Below are positions 50,511-59,425 of a stretch of DNA of 64,000 nt, in pieces. Every line of letters begins with the position of its first letter. Position 1 is the stretch's first letter. This DNA is from Pelomonas parva. GTDB lineage: Bacteria; Pseudomonadota; Gammaproteobacteria; Burkholderiales; Burkholderiaceae_C. The DNA is taken from NCBI RefSeq assembly GCF_043555835.1, contig NZ_JBIGHV010000003.1, positions 558,001-622,000 of the forward strand, in the 5' to 3' direction. The notes below the pieces were generated by a model. That model saw only the letters and a list, made by a program, of their open reading frames with translations. It was not told the origin of the DNA and searched no databases. Position numbers and translations under genes: made by a program.

Positions 50511-51070
50511 AGCGCCGCCTCGTCGTCGTCGCCCTGCTGCTGGCGCTCGCCATCCCGGCCGCCTGGTGGGCCGTCATCACCTTCAGCCCCGAGATCTCCA
50601 TCGACCTGTCGAAGCAGGAGATCCAGGCGCAGCTGGACCCCAGGTTCCCGGCGGAGAAGTGCCTGTTCGCCTGCCTGGAACTGCGCGAGCCCAAGGTGCG
50701 GCTGGATGCGGGCCCGGACCGCGTCGGCTTCACCGCCCAGTTCGTCGCCACGCTGGGCAAGCGCAAGATGCCCGGCACGACGACATTCACCGGCAGGCCG
50801 CGCTACGAACAAGGCACGGGCAGCTTCTACCTGGACGACGTGCAGGTGACGGAGTTCCAGATGGCGGGCAACGCGCCGGACTTCGACGAGGTGGTGCGCG
50901 TGCGCGGGCCCAAGGCCATGGCGGCCATCCTGCGCAATGTGCCGATCTACACGCTGAACGCAGATGGCAAGCATGGCGCCCTGGCCAAGCTCGCCCTGCG
51001 CTCCGTGCAAGTGGTGGACGGCAAGCTGCGCATCACCTTCCTCAACCCGTTGGGCTGGTTCGGGCGTTAG
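50504..51070 (+). CDS. DUF1439-like periplasmic protein
   Basis: 188 residues with one N-terminal signal or anchor helix (VVVALLLALAIPAAWWAVIT). The mature part (EISIDLSKQEIQAQLDPRFP, then KVRLDAGPDRVGFTAQFVAT) resembles the DUF1439/YceB lipoproteins, which have a lipid-binding-like beta-sheet fold, though the lipobox Cys is absent. The start lies inside the end of the nucleotidyltransferase gene, so they are co-translated, but a functional link is unknown. Confidence 0.8.
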   Translation: MLKRRLVVVALLLALAIPAAWWAVITFSPEISIDLSKQEIQAQLDPRFPAEKCLFACLELREPKVRLDAGPDRVGFTAQFVATLGKRKMPGTTTFTGRPRYEQGTGSFYLDDVQVTEFQMAGNAPDFDEVVRVRGPKAMAAILRNVPIYTLNADGKHGALAKLALRSVQVVDGKLRITFLNPLGWFGR

Positions 51071-51133
51071 ACGCCGCGCAAGGCACTTTGGTGGACATTC
51101 GGCAGGTGGGCGAGGCGCCGCTGGCGTTGAGCG

Positions 51134-51583
51134 TCAGCTACCCGAAACCAGTAGCTTCGCATCCGGATACGTCTGGCCGAAACGTGCTGCTTGTTCCGCG
51201 CTGATGCCGATCAGCAAAGTGGCCGAGCTGTCCCAGCAGACGATCTCGAACAAGGCGCCGTCCAGCTGGGGCTTCAAGGCTGCACTGCCGGTCCATAGGC
51301 GTTGGTTGCCATCCGCAAAAGGGGGCTCGGTCACGTCGAAACGGGTGCCCAGCGGGAAGGCACTGAAGACGCCCCAGATGAACTGCAGGCCATCCTGTGA
51401 CAGCAGTCGCTCAAGCGCCGCGCCGGTCCACCAGCCTTCAGGCTCGTTGTTGGGGTGACGGTTGGTCTCGACGTCCGACACGTGCCAACTGAACTCGGAG
51501 GCGGACAGGCCCAGCGCCTGCAGCATTGCACGCACGTCCGTGAACCAGGCGACCTGGGAAGTCTTCTCAAGGACGAGGTTCAT
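51134..51583 (-). CDS. Small cytoplasmic protein of unknown function
   Basis: 149 residues without membrane segment or signal. Mixed alpha/beta, Trp-rich (EGWWTGAALERLLSQDG, LQFIWGVFSAFPLG, LFEIVCWDSSATLLIGI). Its size, composition and less GC-extreme codons remind me of orphan immunity-type proteins, but I recognise no family and no toxin is nearby. It begins six bases after the end of the MBL-fold gene, which runs in the same direction. Confidence 0.65.
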   Translation of the reverse strand: MNLVLEKTSQVAWFTDVRAMLQALGLSASEFSWHVSDVETNRHPNNEPEGWWTGAALERLLSQDGLQFIWGVFSAFPLGTRFDVTEPPFADGNQRLWTGSAALKPQLDGALFEIVCWDSSATLLIGISAEQAARFGQTYPDAKLLVSGS

Positions 51584-51589
51584 CGCCGC

Positions 51590-52729
51590 TCAATCCAGGG
51601 GCCAAGGCATCGCCTTGGGCATCTTGCTTGCATCCTCCGGCTCAACCGGCTTCGCGCGCTTGACCGATGGCACGTCCGCCGCCCGCCACCACGGCGTCAC
51701 CGCGTCGCCATGCGCCGGCTCGACGGCCTCACCCAGCCTTGGCATCAGCAACTGTGCGCCCTGCTGCGGCGCCAGTTCCAGCAGCGTCTCCGCCGGCTGG
51801 TCCCAGTCGTGCAGCGCCAGTGCGAAGGTGCCCCAGTGCACCGGCAGGAAGGCGCCGCCGCCGAGGAACTGCAGCGCCTTCAGCGCGTTCTCCGGCCCGA
51901 GGTGGATGTCGCCCCAAGACGGGTGGAAGGCGCCCACCTCCAGCATGACGAGGTCGAACGGCCCGAAGCGCTCGCGGATGGCCGCGTACTCGCTCGTCAG
52001 CCCCGTGTCGCCGCTGAAGAACACGCGGTGCTTCGGCGTCTCGATGACGATGGACGACCACAGCGTCGCGTTGCGGTCGGTCAGCGAGCGGCCCGAGAAG
52101 TGTTGCGACGGCGTGGCGTGGATGCGCAGCTCGGCGCCCGGCGCCTGCCAGTGCTCCCACCAGTCCAGCTCGACGATGCGCTCGGGTGGAACTCCCCACG
52201 ATTCGAGGTGGGCGCCCACGCCGAGCGACGTGATGAAGGGCACGTGCTGCAGCTTCACCAGTTCCTTGATGGTGCCGATGTCGAGGTGGTCGTAGTGGTC
52301 GTGCGAGATGACGACGGCGTCAAGCTTCGGCAGCGCCTTCAACGCCAGCGGCACAGGCTGGAAGCGCTTGGGCCCGGCCAGCTGCGACGGAGATGCGCGC
52401 TTGCCCCAGACGGGGTCGGTCAACACGCGCAGGCCGTCGATCTCGATCATCACCGTCGAGTGGCCGAGCCAGGTCGCGCGCAGGCCGGTATCGGTGGGCT
52501 TGAGCCAGGCGTCCAGCGGGTTGACCGAGGGCAGCGCACTGGCCGGCGTGCGGCGACCGTCCGCGCAGATGAAGTCGCCGATGGACGGCCGCTCGGTGCT
52601 GTCGCGCAGGCCCGGCTGGATGGGGTGCAGGTTGCGAAAGCCCTCGCCGGTGTCGGTCACGCGGTACAGCTTTGAGCCCCGCATGCGTTCGAGGCGGAGG
52701 CCGGTGGCGCGTTTGCCGAGGGATTTCAT
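51590..52729 (-). CDS. Metallo-beta-lactamase-fold hydrolase, NAPE-PLD/UlaG-like
   Basis: 379-residue di-metal hydrolase. The family signature is ISHDHYDHLD; further ligands lie in TPSQHFSGR, FFSGDTG (Asp) and LPVHWGTF (His). The order and the ATWLGHSTVMIEIDGLRVLTD segment match the N-acyl-phosphatidylethanolamine phospholipase D / UlaG branch, which act on phosphodiester or lactone bonds. It overlaps nothing but begins three bases after the stop of the cysteine-cluster gene, so they share a transcript. Confidence 0.93.
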   Translation of the reverse strand: MKSLGKRATGLRLERMRGSKLYRVTDTGEGFRNLHPIQPGLRDSTERPSIGDFICADGRRTPASALPSVNPLDAWLKPTDTGLRATWLGHSTVMIEIDGLRVLTDPVWGKRASPSQLAGPKRFQPVPLALKALPKLDAVVISHDHYDHLDIGTIKELVKLQHVPFITSLGVGAHLESWGVPPERIVELDWWEHWQAPGAELRIHATPSQHFSGRSLTDRNATLWSSIVIETPKHRVFFSGDTGLTSEYAAIRERFGPFDLVMLEVGAFHPSWGDIHLGPENALKALQFLGGGAFLPVHWGTFALALHDWDQPAETLLELAPQQGAQLLMPRLGEAVEPAHGDAVTPWWRAADVPSVKRAKPVEPEDASKMPKAMPWPLD

Positions 52730-52731
52730 CG

Positions 52732-53088
52732 TCAGGCCGAAACAGCTGCAGGGCCCGTCGATGTGGCGGCGGGGGCCGGTGTTTCAAGCCCGTGTGCGGC
52801 ACGCGCCTTCAGGCATTGCTCGTCGCCCGGCTGCACGCTGCGGCAGGTGCTGGAGCGCAGCTCGTAGATGCTGCAGCCGACCGCTTGCCCCACCTCGCCC
52901 TGCAGCGCCACGCAACGCACCGGCCGCGCCTCGGTGCCAGCCATGCAGCGGTGCAGCGTGCCGACGGGCCGCGTCAACGCCACGGGCACCGTGCCGCCGG
53001 GGGCGTCGTCGGCCTCGGCCCAGTAGAAGGACACGCGGTACACCGCACAGCAGGCGCCGCAGCGCTGGCATTCGAGGTCGGCGCTCAT
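52732..53088 (-). CDS. YkgJ-family cysteine-cluster protein
   Basis: 118 residues. The cysteines are arranged as ECQRCGACCAVYRVSFY (CxxCxxCC), then a Cys in HRCMAG, RCVAL, VGCSIYELRSSTC and QCLK, the pattern of the YkgJ family (Fe-S or zinc binding, function unknown). The start at 53088 gives the conserved MSADLECQRCGACC. First gene of a two-gene unit with the MBL-fold hydrolase. Confidence 0.92.
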   Translation of the reverse strand: MSADLECQRCGACCAVYRVSFYWAEADDAPGGTVPVALTRPVGTLHRCMAGTEARPVRCVALQGEVGQAVGCSIYELRSSTCRSVQPGDEQCLKARAAHGLETPAPAATSTGPAAVSA

Positions 53089-53197
53089 GGCGGCCATTGT
53101 GCTGGTCGGCGGCGCGTGCAAACCGTCACAGGCATGCCCCTTGAATTGGCCTTGCCCGGCAGCATGTGCACCTCATCGCGTTTCAAGGAGTCTGCCG

Positions 53198-53518
53198 GTG
53201 TCTTCCGTCGTCCGCCTCGCCGTCCCCAACGAACTGCTGTCGCTCGTGCGCCTTGCTCAACTGCTCGAAGGTGTCGAGCACCGGGCGGTGGACCCGCATC
53301 AATACCGCCTGCTGGCCGAGAAGCTCGGTGCCGAGCTGAGCCAGCACCAGGGCCACGATGCCTTGTCCGGCCTGCTCGACCATTTCCCCGCCGCCGCCGA
53401 GATCTACGAGAACCTGCAATACGGCCACGCCGGGTTGGTGCGTGCGCCGCTGGAAATGTCGCTGGCGTCGGAGCTGGCAGCGCGGAGCTTGCTGGAGCGG
53501 GTGCGGCGCGGCGGCTAA
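53198..53518 (+). CDS. Small helical protein, function unknown (GTG start)
   Basis: 106 residues, all helical (LLSLVRLAQLLEGVEHRAVD, YRLLAEKLGAELSQHQGHDA, EMSLASELAARSLLERVRR). The start is GTG at 53198, decided by an AAGGAG ribosome site seven bases upstream; the longer frame with an ATG runs through the non-coding gap. No family recognised. It is divergent from the cysteine-cluster gene. Confidence 0.72.
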   Translation: MSSVVRLAVPNELLSLVRLAQLLEGVEHRAVDPHQYRLLAEKLGAELSQHQGHDALSGLLDHFPAAAEIYENLQYGHAGLVRAPLEMSLASELAARSLLERVRRGG

Positions 53519-53602
53519 GGTTGCGCTGGCCGTCGCCATGGCCGATGTCGGCGGCATCGTGCGGGCCCAGAATGGGCGCCCTTGTTCTGCCGCGCCGTCA
53601 CG

Positions 53603-54547
53603 ATGAGCCTGCTGTCCTCCACCCGCCGCGCCCTGCTGGGCCTGGTCGCGGGCCTGCCCATCTTCCGTGTGGCGCAGGCGCATGGCCCCGACGCATTCAC
53701 GCTGACACCGCAGTTTCAGGCCGGCCAGGGTCACGAGTACATGATGACCACGCTGCAGCGCCGGCAGGGCGCCGTGTCGCGGCATGCGCGCTCGCGCGTG
53801 CGGCTAGAGGTGGTGGCGCCCCACGGCGACGGCTGGCGGCTGCGCTGGATGGAAATGGACAGCGAGCTTCTGGAACCCCCGGTGCCGTCCAGCGCGCTGG
53901 CGGACCCATGGGACCGCGTCGCCATTGACTTCTTCATCAGCGCGCAGGGCGATTTCCACGGCCTGGCCGATCCCGAGGCAATGCGCGCTCGCATGGAGGC
54001 CACGGTCGAAGGGCAGCTTGCCCAGATGGCCCTGGACCCCGGGAACGCGCCGCAGATGCCGCAGATCCGTGCCGCGATGCGGCAGTTCGTGGACAACCCC
54101 GACTTCCTCGGTCAGCAGTTGCTGAAGCAGCCCAAGCTGCTGCTTGGCGCCGTGGGGCGGGACTACCGCGTCGGCGAGCCGCTGGAGCTGCGCGGCGGGG
54201 TGCCGTCGCCGCTGGGCACGGGCGAGATCCCCATGCTCGCGCGTTTCAACGTGCGCAGCGCCGACGCGCGCCGCGTGTCCCTGGGCTGGCTGATGGTGGT
54301 GGACCGGCAAAGTACTGCCCGCACGCTGGCCGCCGAACTGCAGCCCATCATGGACGCGGCGCAGACCGAGGGCCAGGAGGCGCTGCAGATGGACGCCGCG
54401 CTGGCAGGCTTCGACTTCGACGAGCGTGGCGACTACGTTGTCGATGCCGAGACGGCCTGGCCACTGCAGGTCAGCAGCGAGCGCCGCAGCGCGGCGGGCG
54501 ACCTGGAGCGTGTCGACAGCGTCGAGCTGGTGCGTGTCCCGGGCTGA
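53603..54547 (+). CDS. Secreted protein of unknown function
   Basis: 314 residues with a signal peptide (RRALLGLVAGLPIFRVAQA). The mature part is beta-rich with regular strands (FQAGQGHEYMMTTLQRRQG, GWRLRWMEMDSELLEPP, RRVSLGWLMVVDRQSTARTL) and a helical stretch (DPEAMRARMEATVEGQLAQM). Two cysteines at most, no motif or family recognised. Stop lies 15 bp from the convergent kinase gene. Confidence 0.72.
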   Translation: MSLLSSTRRALLGLVAGLPIFRVAQAHGPDAFTLTPQFQAGQGHEYMMTTLQRRQGAVSRHARSRVRLEVVAPHGDGWRLRWMEMDSELLEPPVPSSALADPWDRVAIDFFISAQGDFHGLADPEAMRARMEATVEGQLAQMALDPGNAPQMPQIRAAMRQFVDNPDFLGQQLLKQPKLLLGAVGRDYRVGEPLELRGGVPSPLGTGEIPMLARFNVRSADARRVSLGWLMVVDRQSTARTLAAELQPIMDAAQTEGQEALQMDAALAGFDFDERGDYVVDAETAWPLQVSSERRSAAGDLERVDSVELVRVPG

Positions 54548-54562
54548 TCGCCGCAGCGGCCG

Positions 54563-56638
54563 CTAGCTGCGCCGCAACCCGATCTCGAACACCACCCCGT
54601 CGCCCACGTTCCTCGCCGCGATGCGGCCGCCCATCTTTGCCAGATACGTCTTGGCCACGAACAAGCCCTGCCCGCGCCGCACGCCGTCCTCGGGCTCGGC
54701 ATCGCTAACGCCGTAGTCAAAGATGCTTGCGAGAAAATCCTCGGCGATCTGCTGCCCCTGGTTGTGGATGTCGACCGCCGCCAGCTCGTCCTCCACCCGC
54801 AGCGCCAACGTGATGGCCGTGCCGGCAACGCGGTAGCGGTCGGCATTGGTCAGCACATGGGTGATGGCGTCCTCCAGCGGGTACTCGTCCGCCTGCACCC
54901 ACACCGGCTCAGGCGCAGGCGTGTAGGCCACGCCCGCAATGCCCGCATAGACCGCGTTCTCGGCCACGCCGCGCAGGAAGGCATCCAGGTCCAGTCGCCC
55001 CACCGCCAGCGTCGCGGCGGCCAGCGCTTCGCTGGGTGAGGCCTGGCCGTACAGCACCTTCACGGCTTGCTGCATGCGCTGCACATAACGGTGACTCGGA
55101 TCGGCTTCCGATCCGTGCAGCAGCATCAGCGACTGCAGTGGCGACATGATCTCGTGGCCCACGGCGTGCCATTGGTCGTGCTCGCGCTCGGCGCGCAGCT
55201 GCTCGCGGCGCAGGCTGTCGCGGGCGTGCTGCAGCAGATCGGCCAGGCTGCCCGCCAGGATGCCCAGCTCGTCGCGGCCGCGCAGGTCGGCCACGTCCAG
55301 CGTGCCCAGCTCGAAGCGCTCGGGCTGCTGCAGCTGGTGCGACAGCGCGGCGGCGCGTTTCGTCAGCCTGGCAACACGGCGGATCAGGCCGATCTCGATG
55401 ATGAGCCAGGCCAGGCCCAGCGCCGCCAGCATCGCGCCCACCGGCCAGGCCAGGCGGGCCGCGCTGGCGCTCAAGCTGCGGTCCAGCCCCTGCAGGTCGC
55501 CGGTGAGCGTCACGTCGAAGCGGCCGGCCGGCGTCGTCACCGTGTCGGTCGCGCGCAGCGTGCGCGGTGTGGCGGGCGCGGGCAGGTGCTGGATCAGCGC
55601 CGTCAGCCAGGGCGAGGGCGGCGCTGTCGTGTCGTCGGCGCCCTGCAGCAGCGCGACGACCGTGCTGCCCCGGGTGATGGTCAGCGTCTCACCCGGCGAC
55701 AGGGGGCCGGACAGGCGCGCCAGCGTCAGCGGCGGCTGTGCGCCTGGCGTGGCGCTGTCGAACAGCGTGGCGCCGCCCGGCCCCAGCAGCGCCAGGCGAA
55801 GGCCGGTGCGCGCCAGATCGGTGGGCGGCCACTGCGGCCCGCCGGGGCGGAACAGCGCCTCGCGGAAGGCCTCGACGGGCAGGCGGATGGACAGCGTCGT
55901 GCGGCGCGGGCAGGGCTCGCCCGTGTCGCCGAGGCAGGGCCCTTCGCGCCAGACCCAGCCGCGAAAGTCGCGCTGCGGGCGGGCCTTGCGTGGCAGCGAG
56001 GCGGTGCTGTCGGCCTCGACGACGAAGCCCGGCAGCTGGCCGCGTTGCGTGTCCAGCATCTCGACCGGCGCCAGCCAATGCTGCTCGGCGCCGTCGCGCT
56101 TCAGACTGATGCGCACGCGGTGCACGTCGGCCAGGTCCAGCGCGCCCCGCTCGCGTGAGACCAGCGGTGGCGCATCCACGCCGGCCACCAGGTAGACGAA
56201 GCCGCCCGCATAGGCGTTGCTGCCCACGGCCACGCACAGGCCGGCGCCGCCGGGGTATTGCAGCGAGCAGCCGGCCATCTCGATGGCACGCTGCGCCTTG
56301 GTCGCATCGTCGAAGTCGATGGCGCCGAAGGGCAGCACCAGCGGCGCGACCCAGCCGGGTTCGACCTGTGGCGGCTCGGGGTTCAGCAGCGCGAGCTGGC
56401 CGGACGGGTGACGCAGCTGGGCCACCACCTCGGCCAGCGACTTGGCAAACGTCTGCTCGTAGCGCTGCGCATTGCGTTGCCGCTCCTCGTTCAGCAGCGC
56501 CACGGCCAGCGCCAGCGTGGCCAGCGCCAGCGCGATGAAGACGAGGTGGAAGACGATGCGGTTGCGAAAGGCCGCGAAGCCTAAGCGCGGCATGTCGGCG
56601 AACTCGGGCAAAGGGAAGTCGACGCGGCCGAGCTTCAT
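54563..56638 (-). CDS. Membrane sensor histidine kinase
   Basis: 691 residues: N-terminal helix (about 30-49), a large periplasmic sensor (about 50-390), a second helix (about 395-415), a HAMP-like region, the H-box HAVGHEIMSPLQSL and a HATPase_c domain ending with RGQGLFVAKTYLAKMGG. The G1 box is unusual (DIHNQGQQI). The periplasmic part has no recognised domain. The ATG overlaps the end of the regulator gene (ATGA), which lies upstream, forming a two-component operon. Confidence 0.92.
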   Translation of the reverse strand: MKLGRVDFPLPEFADMPRLGFAAFRNRIVFHLVFIALALATLALAVALLNEERQRNAQRYEQTFAKSLAEVVAQLRHPSGQLALLNPEPPQVEPGWVAPLVLPFGAIDFDDATKAQRAIEMAGCSLQYPGGAGLCVAVGSNAYAGGFVYLVAGVDAPPLVSRERGALDLADVHRVRISLKRDGAEQHWLAPVEMLDTQRGQLPGFVVEADSTASLPRKARPQRDFRGWVWREGPCLGDTGEPCPRRTTLSIRLPVEAFREALFRPGGPQWPPTDLARTGLRLALLGPGGATLFDSATPGAQPPLTLARLSGPLSPGETLTITRGSTVVALLQGADDTTAPPSPWLTALIQHLPAPATPRTLRATDTVTTPAGRFDVTLTGDLQGLDRSLSASAARLAWPVGAMLAALGLAWLIIEIGLIRRVARLTKRAAALSHQLQQPERFELGTLDVADLRGRDELGILAGSLADLLQHARDSLRREQLRAEREHDQWHAVGHEIMSPLQSLMLLHGSEADPSHRYVQRMQQAVKVLYGQASPSEALAAATLAVGRLDLDAFLRGVAENAVYAGIAGVAYTPAPEPVWVQADEYPLEDAITHVLTNADRYRVAGTAITLALRVEDELAAVDIHNQGQQIAEDFLASIFDYGVSDAEPEDGVRRGQGLFVAKTYLAKMGGRIAARNVGDGVVFEIGLRRS

Positions 56639-57336
56639 CCGCCGGAAGTCCAGCGGAACCCGCGCATGGGGATGTTTTCGATGCCGTCGAACGCCGGGTC
56701 CACATCGCGGAAGGCGTCGCGGATGGTGGCCACATGCTTGCGCACGTTGTCGCGGTTGCGGCCACTCTTCACGACGTCGAACAGCTCCTCATAACTGACC
56801 ACCTCGCCGGTGCGCGCATGCAGCGTCGCCAGGATGCGCTGGGCGGTGAGCGGCAGGTTGATGCGCTGGCCGCGCCACATCGGCGTGCGTTGCTTGAGCG
56901 GGTCGAGCTGCAGGCTGTCATCGGCCTTCACCGATGGTTTCGTGGCCGGCTCCTTCAGCCGTGCAGTGCGCAGGATGTCCAGGAAGGTCTCGACGAACTC
57001 TGCCTCGTCGAAGGTCGTCTTCTGCAGGTAGTCCCAGGCGTCCAGCGCCTTCATGATGCTGCGATAGATGGCTGCCGGCATGGCCGACACGACCAGCACC
57101 GGCGTGCCCAGGCCCTGCTTGTTGATCTCGTTGATCAGCGCCACGCCGGCATTGCGCTCGCGGCCCAGCTCGATGTCCAGCACGACGAGGTCGTAGCGCT
57201 CGCGCAGCAGCGCGGCTTCTGCCGAGTCGCGGTCGAAGTGCTGGTCGACCGTTAGCTCGGGGCGGGCGGCGCGAATCCAGCCGGCCAGCTGTTCGCTGGT
57301 GGTGGGGTCGTCTTCGATGACGGCGATGCGGGGCAT
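56635..57336 (-). CDS. Response regulator with winged-helix output
   Basis: 233 residues: receiver domain (acidic pair in VIEDDPTT, phosphoacceptor in LVVLDIEL, switch region VLVVSAMP, Lys in QKTTFDE) and a C-terminal winged helix (RINLPLTAQRILATLHARTG, NRDNVRKHVATIRDAF) of the OmpR type with an atypical linker. Start at 57336 (MPRIAVIEDDP). Upstream partner of the histidine kinase in a coupled operon. Targets unknown. Confidence 0.93.
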   Translation of the reverse strand: MPRIAVIEDDPTTSEQLAGWIRAARPELTVDQHFDRDSAEAALLRERYDLVVLDIELGRERNAGVALINEINKQGLGTPVLVVSAMPAAIYRSIMKALDAWDYLQKTTFDEAEFVETFLDILRTARLKEPATKPSVKADDSLQLDPLKQRTPMWRGQRINLPLTAQRILATLHARTGEVVSYEELFDVVKSGRNRDNVRKHVATIRDAFRDVDPAFDGIENIPMRGFRWTSGG

Positions 57337-57464
57337 GGCGGGATTATCTGGAGCGGCGCCGGCTTGGGCGTGGAAGGAATCTTCCGCGTGGGTACTCGCT
57401 GGGTTTGCCGTCTCGGCGCGACCTAAGATGCCGCCGGCTTTGAACAGCAACAGGGTGAGTTTTC

Positions 57465-57878
57465 ATGCGCGCTTCCACGGTCCTCGTGCTCGTCGCCTCC
57501 GCGCTCATGGCGTCTTGCGCGACCCGTCCCGACCAGCAGCAGCGCGAGCTGCTGGTCGGCCAATGGCAGCACACGGTTGGGGTCTTCGGTGACAAGAGAA
57601 CGAGCGCCTGGGCCTTCTCGAACGATGGCAGCTTTCTGCTGACCGGGTACTCGCAAGCGCGGGGCATGCGGGCTGGCTACGTGCCCGAGGGCGGTGTGTG
57701 GACATTGAACGGCGGCACGCTGGAATTGCGCTACCTGCCTGTGGCCCAGACTGACGGGGCGCCGCCGCTGGCCAGGACTGAGATTCGCCGCATCGTCAAA
57801 CTGACCGCCGAGGAGTTCGTGTCGGCTGACGCCAAGTACGGCATCGAGCTGGCCTATCGCCGCGTGGCGCCGCAGTAG
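57465..57878 (+). CDS. Small lipoprotein, lipocalin-like
   Basis: 137 residues. Type II signal peptide with lipobox LMASC (Cys18). The mature domain is a small beta-barrel-like fold: LLVGQWQHTVGVFGDKRTS, WAFSNDGSFLLTGYSQA, GGVWTLNGGTLELRYLPV. GxW near the start followed by such strands recalls bacterial lipocalin-like domains. Divergent from the response regulator gene across 128 bp. Confidence 0.82.
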   Translation: MRASTVLVLVASALMASCATRPDQQQRELLVGQWQHTVGVFGDKRTSAWAFSNDGSFLLTGYSQARGMRAGYVPEGGVWTLNGGTLELRYLPVAQTDGAPPLARTEIRRIVKLTAEEFVSADAKYGIELAYRRVAPQ

Positions 57879-58159
57879 CGCGCGGCGCCGGCCGGTTTTA
57901 CGCAGGGATGCGTAAATGTGCAAATCGGGTTTTCGGGCGATTCGCCCTGTAAGGCTGCGTAGGGTTGGCGCGTGAGCCCCATGCGGGGGCGAACTCCCGG
58001 CATGGGCCTCGGCGACAAGCCAAAGCAACGAACCCCCCGGAAGATTCCTTCCGCCAACTCGGAAGACACCCACCCCGCCCCCCTCTCGTCCCTTCCCGCA
58101 GCAATCGCAACCATGGCGCCATGCATCAAGCCGATGCAACCCGGCCCCAAGGAGCCACC

Positions 58160-59419
58160 ATGCTGCAACGCCTCAAGACCCTCGCCGCTTCCCTCCGAAA
58201 CGCCTTCCGCCGTGGCGCCAGCCGCAGCATCGACGCGACGATCACGGCGGCGCCCAGCGCTGCCCGTTCGCTGCGCCGCGCGCTGCCGCCGCTGCTCATC
58301 GTCACGGCCGTGACCGCCGCCGGGTACGCCCTCGTCACCCGCCCGCCCGTCCAGCCCGTGCCCCACGGCCAGGCCGCCGTGCGAACCAACCAGTTCAGCG
58401 GTGGCACGGCCGAGTTCCGCACCGGCAGCTTCATCCGCATCCCCGGCCTGCACGAGGTGCGCTTGTTCCCGCTGCGCGACCAGAGCTATCGCCCCACGGC
58501 CATCGCCAAGGCCGATGGCCCGTCGCCGCTGCAGTCCGTCGAGGGCCTGTCGCTAGGCCTGGACATGACGGTGCGCTGGACGGTCGATGCCACGCGCCTG
58601 GCCGAACTGTCGCGCAAGCTGCCCGATGACATCGAAGCCGATGTCATCACGCCGGCAGTGCAGGCGGTCGTCTACAAGCAGATCGCCATGCGCACGGTGC
58701 GCGAGATCTTCTCCAGCCAGCGCGCCGAGATCGCCACCGCGCTGGAGGCGGAACTGCGCGCCCGCCTGGCCGCTGACGGCATCCTGCTCAAGGGCGTGCA
58801 GATCGGCTCGGTGGACCTGCCGCCCGACTACCGCCAGGGCATGGACCGCCTGCTGGCCGACAGCCTGGCCAGCGAGCGCATGCGCTACACGCTGGAGATC
58901 AGCGAGAAGCGTGTCAAGGAGACCGAGTTCCAGGCCGCCGCCGACAAGCTGCGTCGCGAGACCGCCGCCGAGGCCGCCGGGCGCGAGCAGATCATCGCGG
59001 CCAAGGCGCAGGAGGAGGCCATGAAACATGTGCTTCCCTTCAAGCAGAAGCTTATCGAGCAGCGCGCGCTGGAGGCGCAGGCCGACAGCGCCGCGCGCGT
59101 GCAGCAGGCCGAAGGGCAGGCCAAGGCGCGTCGCATCGAGATCGCCGCTGAGTCCGAAGCACGCCAGAAGCTGGCCGACGCCGAGGCCTACCGCATCACG
59201 CAGACCGGCAAGGCCAACGCCGGCCAGATGGCGACCGAGGGCGCGCTGCTCACCAAGCATCCGCTGCTGGTGCAGAAGGCCATGGCCGACAAGCTCTCGG
59301 ACAAGGTCCAGGTCATCATCGCGCCGCCGGGCTCCGGGGGCTTCATCGGCAGCGCGCTGCTCGCCGGTGTGTCGCCTGACAAGGCCGCGCCTGCCGCCGC
59401 CAACCCGGAGCAGGAGTAA
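58160..59419 (+). CDS. SPFH/Band-7 (prohibitin-like) membrane protein
   Basis: 419-residue membrane scaffold. One transmembrane helix near residue 47-65 (PPLLIVTAVTAAGYALV), then the SPFH/Band-7 domain (about 75-250; VTPAVQAVV-like ITPAVQAVVYKQIAMRTVRE), and a long Glu/Ala/Gln-rich coiled coil (KLRRETAAEAAGREQIIAAK, ARVQQAEGQAKARRIEIAAE). Ribosome site AAGGAG before the ATG. It is followed six bases later by a gene for a secreted protein and very likely co-transcribed with it. Confidence 0.92.
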   Translation: MLQRLKTLAASLRNAFRRGASRSIDATITAAPSAARSLRRALPPLLIVTAVTAAGYALVTRPPVQPVPHGQAAVRTNQFSGGTAEFRTGSFIRIPGLHEVRLFPLRDQSYRPTAIAKADGPSPLQSVEGLSLGLDMTVRWTVDATRLAELSRKLPDDIEADVITPAVQAVVYKQIAMRTVREIFSSQRAEIATALEAELRARLAADGILLKGVQIGSVDLPPDYRQGMDRLLADSLASERMRYTLEISEKRVKETEFQAAADKLRRETAAEAAGREQIIAAKAQEEAMKHVLPFKQKLIEQRALEAQADSAARVQQAEGQAKARRIEIAAESEARQKLADAEAYRITQTGKANAGQMATEGALLTKHPLLVQKAMADKLSDKVQVIIAPPGSGGFIGSALLAGVSPDKAAPAAANPEQE

Positions 59420-59425
59420 GCCGCC

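Noticed and set aside
53087..53197. ATG start for the small helical protein at 53198
   Set aside because: The extension has no conserved-looking sequence, while the GTG start has an AAGGAG ribosome site at good spacing.
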